Positions 7,807-12,785 of a DNA stretch of 12,785 bases are shown in pieces. Source of the DNA: Acidobacteriota bacterium (GTDB lineage Bacteria; Acidobacteriota; UBA6911); assembly GCA_023265215.1 (NCBI GenBank), contig JAHFUH010000093.1, positions 1-12,785 of the forward strand, in the 5' to 3' direction. The translations under genes and the position numbers were made by a program. Numbering within the stretch: position 1 is the first letter of the stretch; every line of letters begins with the position of its first letter. The notes beneath the pieces are model-generated. The model was not told the origin of the DNA and searched no databases. It saw nothing but the letters and a program-made list of their open reading frames with translations.

Positions 7807-7838
7807 CTCCAAGACTCGAAGACTCCAAGACTCGAAAA
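7807..7838. repeat. tandem 16-bp repeat made of 8-bp units
   Basis: Two nearly identical 16-bp copies (CTCCAAGACTCGAAGA at 7807-7822 and CTCCAAGACTCGAAAA at 7823-7838) lie in the spacer between the divergent PBP and phosphatase genes. Read on the minus strand they are four octamers of the form TCTT(G/C)GAG, the last with one mismatch. The octamer matches the unit in the inverted repeat at 363-431. The repeat overlaps the likely 5' leader of the PBP message, so it could bind a regulator or be a passive dispersed repeat. Confidence 0.65.
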
Positions 7839-7881
7839 CAGCTCTTCTGATCGCACATTGCCTTATGGCATAGTATTACCC

Positions 7882-8652
7882 GTGAACTACGAACGTGAAA
7901 TCGAAATAGTGCTTAAAATAGTGCGAAAAGCTGGTGAACTGGCGCTACGGCACTTTGCACAGGGAACGCCGGTAGAAGAGAAATCCGACGCCTCACCTGT
8001 TACCATTGCAGACCGTGAATGTGAGCATCTGATCAGCGGTCTTCTGCAGGAGAGCTTTGCCGGAGACGGGATTTTGGGAGAAGAGGGCACGCTGGTTGCT
8101 TCTCAGACCGGGAGGCGCTGGCTCATTGACCCGATTGACGGCACACGGGATTTTGTCCGCCGTAACCCTTTCTGGTCGGTCCAACTGGCGCTCCAGATCG
8201 GAAGTCAGGTTGTCCTGGGTGCTATCTATTGCCCCTGCTTAGACGAATTGCTTTATGCGGTAAACGGCCTCGGCTGCTTTTGGAACGGACAACGGGTCAA
8301 TGGTTCCGAAATAACCAGCCTGAGTAAATCGGTTCTCATGGTGAGCGGATTTGCAAACACCTGGCGCTCATGGCCGCCCGAAGCGGTGCGTCACCTTACG
8401 GAAAAATGCTGGACTGTTCGCTGTTATGGTGGCTGTTACGACGTTATCACGCTTGCTCGTGGTAAGGCGGAAATATGGCTAAGCGGCAGTGGCATGGAAT
8501 GGGACTACGCTCCCGTTCAAATCATCGCTAAAGAGTGCGGTGCTTCGTTTTTGACAAAAGAGGGCAATAATCGAATTGATGCCAAACATTGCGTTGTCTG
8601 TGTCCCTGGCATCGAAGGCGAAATACGCAGAATTCTCAAAATTCCCAGCTAA
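7882..8652 (+). CDS. inositol-monophosphatase-family phosphatase (possibly histidinol-phosphatase HisN-like)
   Basis: A 256-residue soluble, Mg-dependent, Li-sensitive type phosphatase. The metal and phosphate ligands are in place: D44 region (SPVTIADRE), E67/E68 (LGEEG), the signature D83-P-I-D86-G-T88 (WLIDPIDGTRDF), and W207-D208 (GMEWDYAP). Substrates in this family include inositol phosphates, histidinol phosphate and 3'-phosphoadenosine phosphate, and sequence alone does not decide. No his gene is nearby. The GTG at 7882 is preferred, giving MNYEREIEIV..., a natural family N-terminus; an in-frame TTG at 7858 would add 8 residues, and neither has a strong ribosome site. It is divergent from the PBP gene, and a hairpin immediately after the stop suggests a single-gene transcript. 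Confidence 0.88.
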   Translation: MNYEREIEIVLKIVRKAGELALRHFAQGTPVEEKSDASPVTIADRECEHLISGLLQESFAGDGILGEEGTLVASQTGRRWLIDPIDGTRDFVRRNPFWSVQLALQIGSQVVLGAIYCPCLDELLYAVNGLGCFWNGQRVNGSEITSLSKSVLMVSGFANTWRSWPPEAVRHLTEKCWTVRCYGGCYDVITLARGKAEIWLSGSGMEWDYAPVQIIAKECGASFLTKEGNNRIDAKHCVVCVPGIEGEIRRILKIPS

Positions 8653-8654
8653 AT

Positions 8655-8682
8655 GCCGGAACGCCCCTCAGGTTCCGGTTTC
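8655..8682 (+). terminator. probable intrinsic terminator of the phosphatase gene
   Basis: A perfect 7-bp stem (CCGGAAC 8656-8662 / GTTCCGG 8672-8678) with a 9-nt loop begins 4 nt after the stop codon and is followed by TTTCATAGTTT. The U-run is short, so termination may be partial. The hairpin lies in the extended open frame upstream of the next gene, supporting the later ATG for that gene. Confidence 0.5.
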
Positions 8683-8745
8683 ATAGTTTGCAATTTCGCC
8701 TGGAGAAGCTATAGGCATTTAAAACTACTTAAGGACTGTACTAAA

Positions 8746-9003
8746 ATGAGCATCATACAGCTTTATAGAGAGCATCCCAAAACCTACGAATCAGAACCGC
8801 TCGGGATTATTACCGAAAACCAATTGGATTTTCTGATCGACAACCTTGAAGACGAGTTCGAAGAAGATGAAGAATGCTTTCTGGTCCCCGACACCCTTGA
8901 TTATCTGAAGAATCAAGGCGCCGACAGCGAACTTATTTCCATTTTAGAGAGAGCCTTGGCCGGAAACCAGGATGGAGTCGAAATTTTCTACGAGTTTGAA
9001 TAA
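8746..9003 (+). CDS. small acidic protein of unknown function
   Basis: An 85-residue, strongly acidic, cysteine-poor soluble protein beginning MSIIQLYREHPKTYESEP. It has a central patch of Asp/Glu (DNLEDEFEEDEECF) and a helical-looking C-terminal half ending IFYEFE. The ATG at 8746 follows AAGGA at 8730-8734; the open frame extends upstream to 8653, but that part runs through the terminator hairpin and looks non-coding. I do not recognise a family. The regular amphipathic pattern and a plausible ribosome site argue for a real gene. It ends 3 bp before the stop of the convergent amrS-like gene. A small binding or adaptor protein is conceivable, but nothing here shows a partner. Confidence 0.65.
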   Translation: MSIIQLYREHPKTYESEPLGIITENQLDFLIDNLEDEFEEDEECFLVPDTLDYLKNQGADSELISILERALAGNQDGVEIFYEFE

Positions 9004-9006
9004 CCA

Positions 9007-10107
9007 CTATTTCAGCCTAATGCTGTAGGGATAATCGGCTATCTGTGACTGAAACGCTTCCATCCATCTACCTGGTATGCTTTGCCTGCAGGATGGACAG
9101 CAACAATCGGATGTCAATCGGTATCTCAATACTCGATATCCATGGCGCTCAACCAGGAGCGTTCCGCAATCGGGGCAAAGGGTATTTTCACAATTCCCTG
9201 CTCTCCCTGGGAGATTTCCCGCATAGACATATCGAAGCCCGGATCTTTTGCCAATTTCAACGGCCTTGAACAGATCTTCCGGAGAGGTGTCTTTCGGATC
9301 TGTCATTTTGTAATCCTTATGAAAGGCTGTGACATGCCATGGGATATCTGCCGAAATCCCGGCGATGAACTCGGTTAAACGGGTCAACTCTTCCGGCGAA
9401 TCATTAAACCCCGGCACAAGCAAAGTCACAATCTCAACCCAAATGCCCATTTGGTACAGGCTTTGAATGGATTCAAGGACGGGTTGCAGACGTCCTCCCA
9501 ATGTCCGATAGCTGCGATCATTGAAGCTCTTTAAATCAACCTTGTACAAATCCAGCCAGGGGCGCAGGTATTCCAATACTTCCGGTGTACCATTGCCATT
9601 GGAAACGTAGCCGGTCATGAGCCCGGCAGCCTTTGCTTCCTTAAATACCGCTACACCCCATTCACTGGTTATCAGGGGCTCATTATAGGTGCTGACGACG
9701 ATTTTCGCATTTTGGGAACATGCCATTTCAACAAGTTTTCCCGGGGTCGCCAGCTGCGGTGGGGAAACAGAATGCGGATCGCGCAACGCCTGGGAGGTAA
9801 CCCAGTTCTGGCAGTAGCTACAGTGAAGATCGCAACCCAACATGCCAAAGCTGAAAGCAAGCGCTCCCGGACGCACGTGAAAAAAAGGCTTCTTTTCAAC
9901 AGGGTCACACTGACATCCAGCCACATAGCCAAAAGGGACACGCAGGGTCCCACCCTGATTGAAGCGCACCTTACACACTCCCGTTGCGCCTTCCGGGATA
10001 GGACAGCGATGCCCACAGGCCACGCAGCGCAAACGGCCGCCCTCAAGTTTTTCGTACAACTCTCCGGGAACAGTGTATTTATCGAGAATTTCCTTTAAGG
10101 TTGCCAT
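9007..10107 (-). CDS. amrS: AmmeMemoRadiSam-system radical SAM enzyme
   Basis: A 366-residue radical SAM protein related to pyruvate-formate-lyase activating enzymes. The N-terminal cysteine group (C28, C31, C35, C45, in RCVACGHRCPIPEGATGVC) precedes the cluster motif C92-x3-C96-x2-C99 (GCDLHCSYCQNW), which binds the SAM-cleaving 4Fe-4S cluster. The arrangement, with GYVAGCQCDPVEKKPFFHV before the motif, is characteristic of the AmrS family that co-occurs with AMMECR1 and Memo domain proteins. The C-terminus adds two further CxxC knuckles (CPDCG and CPSC), likely a zinc ribbon. The reaction of this widespread system is not established. The AMMECR1 and Memo partners are not in the window, so they are elsewhere or absent. 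Start ATG 10107 has no clear ribosome site. It is divergent from the selenoprotein cluster. Confidence 0.9.
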   Translation of the reverse strand: MATLKEILDKYTVPGELYEKLEGGRLRCVACGHRCPIPEGATGVCKVRFNQGGTLRVPFGYVAGCQCDPVEKKPFFHVRPGALAFSFGMLGCDLHCSYCQNWVTSQALRDPHSVSPPQLATPGKLVEMACSQNAKIVVSTYNEPLITSEWGVAVFKEAKAAGLMTGYVSNGNGTPEVLEYLRPWLDLYKVDLKSFNDRSYRTLGGRLQPVLESIQSLYQMGIWVEIVTLLVPGFNDSPEELTRLTEFIAGISADIPWHVTAFHKDYKMTDPKDTSPEDLFKAVEIGKRSGLRYVYAGNLPGRAGNCENTLCPDCGTLLVERHGYRVLRYRLTSDCCCPSCRQSIPGRWMEAFQSQIADYPYSIRLK

Positions 10108-10179
10108 TGCGATGAAAAAATTTTATCGCAAGCGGCGGGCGAAATATAGAAGCAGTTATAAAAACACTATTTATTTTTT

Positions 10180-10208
10180 TTGACTCGGGCAGACACTCAT
10201 TCTAGCAT
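10180..10208 (+). promoter_or_regulatory. sigma70-like promoter of the redox/selenoprotein cluster
   Basis: TTGACT (10180-10185, five of six matches to the -35 consensus) and TAGCAT (10203-10208, four of six for -10) are separated by exactly 17 bp and preceded by an AT-rich tract (10151-10179). Transcription would start near 10215, leaving a leader of about 25 nt with AAAGGAA (10229-10235) before ATG 10240. The only gap between the two divergent genes is 10108-10239. Confidence 0.6.
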
Positions 10209-10239
10209 AGTCGAATACCGACGAACTCAAAGGAACGGC

Positions 10240-10638
10240 ATGCACGAAGAAAAAGAAAAGAAAGATGAAGCGCCTGCAGACAAAGAAGGGTTGAAAACAA
10301 TATCCCGGAGAGAATTTGCTATTGGCTCCATAGCCCTGATTGGCGCCTATACTTCCAACGACCTGCTGGGCCAGGATGCGGCAGCCAAAATTAAGCTTGA
10401 AAAAAGTGACGTTGTGCAAAAGCTGCTGGAAGAGAGGCACATTCTGGATGAAGATTTAATTGCGGTTATTCAGCATGCTGAAAAAACCGGCGAAAAGCTT
10501 TATCAGCCGGGAACGGATGGCTTTCTTTCAAAGCTGCGCATCAAAAACGTTTACTTTTATGCGGAGTACTCCATTATCGAAGGGGGGTATCGCATTTACA
10601 CCGCTTATTCCCATCGATTCACTCTCGAGGGCGATTAA
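10240..10638 (+). CDS. small protein with Tat-like N-terminus, first gene of the cluster
   Basis: A 132-residue protein with two parts. Residues 1-45 are a charged lead (MHEEKEKKDEAPADKEGLK), then SRREF (22-26) and a short hydrophobic stretch (AIGSIALIGAY), resembling a twin-arginine export signal. The remainder (about 50-132) is a compact domain with ILDEDLIAVIQHAEKTGEKLY and YRIYTAYSHRF. I associate this second part with small proteins encoded beside redox proteins of the type that follows here, but I cannot give it a function. ATG 10240 is set by AAAGGAA 5 nt upstream. An in-frame start at 10180 would lie in the promoter. It ends 2 bp before the next gene, so translational coupling is likely. 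The hydrophobic core is short, so the export call needs caution. Confidence 0.72.
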   Translation: MHEEKEKKDEAPADKEGLKTISRREFAIGSIALIGAYTSNDLLGQDAAAKIKLEKSDVVQKLLEERHILDEDLIAVIQHAEKTGEKLYQPGTDGFLSKLRIKNVYFYAEYSIIEGGYRIYTAYSHRFTLEGD

Positions 10639-10640
10639 AA

Positions 10641-10826
10641 ATGGCGGACTGGTACTGTTATAAAGACAAAATCAAGATGGAAAGGGGAGGTGTAACTCTG
10701 AAGTACCTCGACCTGACCCAAAGCGTGCCGGGGATTTATTGCCCGAAATGCCAAGCGATATACCTGCTCGAAGAGGTAGTGATGACTACCATAAAAGCTG
10801 CAGAATCCATCCTTGAGGGGAAATAG
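10641..10826 (+). CDS. small redox/metal-binding protein (DVU_1557-like)
   Basis: A 61-residue protein opening MADWYCYKDKIKM, with a lone cysteine (C6) and a CPKC pair (C34/C37), followed by a short helical tail (LLEEVVMTTIKAAESILEGK). Size, the W-x-C start, the IYCPKC motif and the EEVVMTT helix resemble the small redox proteins named after DVU_1557 in Desulfovibrio, known to me from automated annotation of gene clusters like this one. In relatives the first site is often a CxxC; here the second cysteine is replaced (YCYKD), leaving three cysteines. Its ATG follows the previous stop by 2 bp, and its end lies 4 bp before the start chosen for the radical SAM gene, which fits a single operon. 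Confidence 0.72.
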   Translation: MADWYCYKDKIKMERGGVTLKYLDLTQSVPGIYCPKCQAIYLLEEVVMTTIKAAESILEGK

Positions 10827-10830
10827 TTCA

Positions 10831-12171
10831 TTGTCGGAATTGCAGGCTCAAACAGAAAGCCTCTGCCCTCACTGTTTTCGCAGGATTCCAGCGCGCAGGG
10901 TAATCGAAGGCACATCCGTCTACCTGGAAAAGAGTTGCCCCATCTGCGGCGATTTGGAGAAGGTCCTGATATGGAATGCGCCCCGAGCCTATAACGAGTG
11001 GAGCCGCTCCGGCGGAGAATTGGCGCAAAACGTTTTGGGACAAAATTGTCCTTTTGCCTGCGGCATCTGCCAGAGCCACAGGCAGGAAACCTGCACTGCC
11101 ATAATAGAAGTCACGCACGGGTGCGACCTTAACTGCCCTGTATGCTTCGCCGCCGCGGAAAAGGCTGCAAATCCGGATCCGGATCCAGGCAGGATCGCGC
11201 AAATGCTGCAGGCGGTTTTGGATCGAAGCGGCGCCCATCCCATTCAGTTCAGTGGTGGAGAACCCGGAATGCGGAATGATCTTCCGGAACTCGTGGGGCT
11301 GGCCCGTAAAATGGGATTCGATCATGTTCAGATCAACACCAACGGCATCCGGATAGCTCAGGATAAGGATTTTTCGCTCGCATTGAAGGATGCGGGAGCG
11401 ACCGATGTCTTTCTGCAGTTCGACGGCATCTCCGCTGATGTATATCAGCGACTTCGTGGCGTCGACCTCCTTGACCTGAAATTAAAAGCCGTTGAGCGCT
11501 GCGCCGAATTGGAAATTGGAGTTATTCTAGTCCCTACACTGGTGCGGGGTGTTAATGACTCCCAAATCGGAGCGATCATCCAGTTTGCAAAAAAATGGAT
11601 CCCGACAGTTAAAGGAGTTCATTTTCAACCCATTACCTATTTGGGCAGATTCCCTGACCACCCGAAAAACAAAGACAGAATTCTCATTCCAGATATACTC
11701 CTCGCGATTCAGGAACAAACGGCAGAACTGAAAGTCGAAAATTTTGTTCCGCCCGGCTGAGAGGAATCCCACTGCTCCTTTTCAGCGCTCTCCGTGTTGA
11801 GAGAAGACGACACTTTAATTCCGGTCACTCAATTTGAATTCACACAGGCAAAGGCCTACCCTTACCGGGAGAGTGCTGCAGAACACGCAAGGAATTATGT
11901 TCGGCAGCATTGGAAATTTCGCAAGCCTATTGAATGCGGAGCAGGTTGCGACTGCAATACTCCGGTCAGTCTTCTGGATCGGGCTCAAAGCCACTTCCTG
12001 TGCATCTCGGGTATGGCTTTCCAGGATGCCTGGAATGTTGATTTGGAGCGCCTGCAGCGCTGTTGCGTCCATGTGGCAACACCAGACGGGAGACTGGTTC
12101 CCTTCTGCGTTTACTATATGACCAACAGCAAAGGACAACGCCTGATAAACTCCCATTCATTCGGTATTTGA
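10831..12171 (+). CDS. trsS: radical SAM selenoprotein (TrsS type), UGA decoded as selenocysteine at residue 310
   Basis: One reading frame of 446 residues interrupted only by TGA at 11758-11760; conventional callers would split it there. The N-terminus has cysteine pairs C12/C15 and C36/C39 and C73/C77/C80/C88. The radical SAM motif C98-x3-C102-x2-C105 (THGCDLNCPVCF) and FSGGEP follow. At the TGA the protein reads VPPG-U-EESHCSF, a motif position where MoaA-like relatives carry Cys (PPxC....C). The frame then continues for 410 nt with ECGAGCDCN (368-376) and CCVHVATPDGRLVPFC (411-426), a C-terminal signature of this group. The start is TTG 10831, 10 nt after GAGGGG (10815-10820); TTG 10813 would overlap the upstream gene. 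I read it as TrsS, the selenoprotein partner of the TrsM/DVU_1556 methyltransferase family. Substrate unknown. Confidence 0.82.
11756..11803 (+). promoter_or_regulatory. candidate bacterial SECIS region
   Basis: Two adjacent hairpins follow or include the UGA. The first pairs 11756-11765 with 11776-11786 (GCUGA/UCAGC base, GGA/UCC top, one bulge) and contains the UGA in its stem. The second pairs CUCUC (11788-11792) with GAGAG (11799-11803) around loop CGUGUU, whose second base is G and which begins 32 nt after the UGA. The published bacterial SECIS consensus, as I recall it, places the loop 16-37 nt after the UGA with a G among its first two bases, so the second hairpin fits better. Folding was done by eye. 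Confidence 0.5.
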
Positions 12172-12189
12172 TCCCTATCCATTCGCACC

Positions 12190-12785
12190 ATGTATTTGGA
12201 AAAATGGCTTCATACGAAAATCCAGGAGTCAGCGGGAAAAGAAGATAAGCCGGACCGTTCGGCGGTGGAACGATATCAGTTCCTCAAATTGCAACAAACT
12301 CTTCGGCATGCGTATAAGAACAGCTCCTTCTATCGCGCTTCGTTCGACCAAACTGGGATCACCCCCAATGATGTGCTCTGCATTCAGGACCTCTCCAAAC
12401 TTCCTTTCACGGAGCCGCATCAACTTTCCAGCTCCCCTTTTCAATTCCTGTGCCTGTCCCAAGCGGAAGTAGCACGAACCTATACCTTCGTGACTTCGGG
12501 AACAACCGGCCCTCAGAAGAGAATTTTCTGGACACAGGGCGATCTGGATAGGATCACTGACTTTATGGCCGCTGGCATAGGTGTAGTCGCGCGCCCCGGA
12601 GATGTAATTCAGATCATTCTGCCGGACGGCCGTCCCAACAGCCAGGCTGACCTGCTTTCGAAGGGAGTAATAAAACTCGGTGCGGCTCCCGCAGTTGCGG
12701 CTTTCGATTTGAGTGCGGAAGAACAGATAAAGCTTGTTCATCAGACCATCCCTGCTGTTATTTTTGGCTACACCAGCCGCCTTTT
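12190..12785 (+). CDS. AMP-dependent CoA ligase, DVU_1553-like (5' part, runs off the window)
   Basis: An open frame from ATG 12190 with no stop before the window ends (198 codons seen). It starts MYLEKWLHTKIQESAG; residues 50-85 match the phenylacetate-CoA-ligase type opening (FYRASFDQTGITPND, LSKLPFTEP), and the adenylate-forming P-loop-like motif TSGTTGPQKR is at about 110-119. Such enzymes activate a carboxylate with ATP and join it to CoA. In the Desulfovibrio-type cluster an AMP-dependent CoA ligase (DVU_1553 family) accompanies the redox protein and methyltransferase, so this placement supports the cluster reading. It begins 18 bp after the radical SAM stop, with no clear ribosome site, suggesting coupling to the upstream gene. 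Substrate cannot be inferred. Confidence 0.87.
   Translation, partial: MYLEKWLHTKIQESAGKEDKPDRSAVERYQFLKLQQTLRHAYKNSSFYRASFDQTGITPNDVLCIQDLSKLPFTEPHQLSSSPFQFLCLSQAEVARTYTFVTSGTTGPQKRIFWTQGDLDRITDFMAAGIGVVARPGDVIQIILPDGRPNSQADLLSKGVIKLGAAPAVAAFDLSAEEQIKLVHQTIPAVIFGYTSRL

Noticed and set aside
7771..7812. PBP start at TTG 7812
   Set aside because: It lacks a ribosome site and overlaps the octamer repeat, while TTG 7770 has a good site.
7807..7838. CRISPR remnant
   Set aside because: The units are 8-16 bp without spacers of regular length and there are no cas genes.
8653..8745. Extension of the acidic-protein gene to an upstream ATG at 8653
   Set aside because: The segment contains the terminator-like hairpin, its translation looks non-coding, and AAGGA supports ATG 8746.
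10108..10180. Promoter for amrS with TATATT at 10143-10148 (minus strand)
   Set aside because: No acceptable -35 box at 16-18 bp spacing, so I did not list it.
11794..12171. A separate 125-residue gene starting at GTG 11794
   Set aside because: It is in the same frame as the radical SAM gene upstream, has no ribosome site before the GTG, and carries the C-terminal Cys motifs expected of the same protein. Read-through as selenocysteine explains it better.
10831..12171. Pseudogene by nonsense mutation
   Set aside because: The frame is intact on both sides with no frameshifts, the TGA is at a motif position where Cys is expected, and the gene sits in a tight operon. A chance nonsense mutation precisely there is less likely, though not excluded.

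Overview
The window reads as a chromosomal segment of an anaerobic or facultatively anaerobic bacterium of about 50% GC. Several clues point to Acidobacteriota or a Desulfobacterota-like lineage: the style of the proline-rich TonB protein, a small zinc-ribbon membrane protein, a Desulfovibrio-type redox/radical-SAM/CoA-ligase gene set, and an apparent selenocysteine codon. This placement is inferred from protein style and is only moderately certain. I see no tRNA, rRNA, CRISPR array, transposase or phage gene.

Layout. Bases 1-353 hold the 3' end of a Qor-type quinone oxidoreductase, facing a TonB-family protein (minus strand). Behind it, also on the minus strand, is argF (ornithine carbamoyltransferase). 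mutS2 runs divergently from argF and ends 7 bp from a convergent small zinc-ribbon/membrane gene. A 265-bp gap with a GC-rich palindromic repeat follows, then a large minus-strand PBP1b-type peptidoglycan synthase. Divergent from it, across a spacer with 8-bp-periodic repeats, is an inositol-monophosphatase-family phosphatase, a likely terminator, and a small acidic protein. The latter converges on an AmrS-type radical SAM enzyme (minus strand).

The most interesting part is 10180-12785 (plus strand). A good sigma70-like promoter is followed by four tightly spaced genes: a small protein with a Tat-like N-terminus, a 61-residue Cys-containing redox protein, a radical SAM protein interrupted in frame by one UGA, and the start of an AMP-dependent CoA ligase. 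The reading frame continues past the UGA for 410 nt and encodes the conserved-looking C-terminal half, so I read the gene as one 446-residue selenoprotein (TrsS type) with Sec at residue 310, not as two genes. From memory, this gene set corresponds to the DVU_1551-1558 type cluster of Desulfovibrio, which is linked to molybdenum hydroxylases and has no established biochemical role as far as I know. A conventional gene caller would split the selenoprotein and miss the link.

The left 10 kb is housekeeping: arginine synthesis, recombination/ribosome quality control, cell-wall synthesis, phosphatase and envelope energy transduction. Notable features there are a MutS2 whose Smr domain lacks the usual LDLRG motif, an octamer-periodic intergenic repeat present at two loci, and an 11-bp inverted repeat spanning the argF leader.
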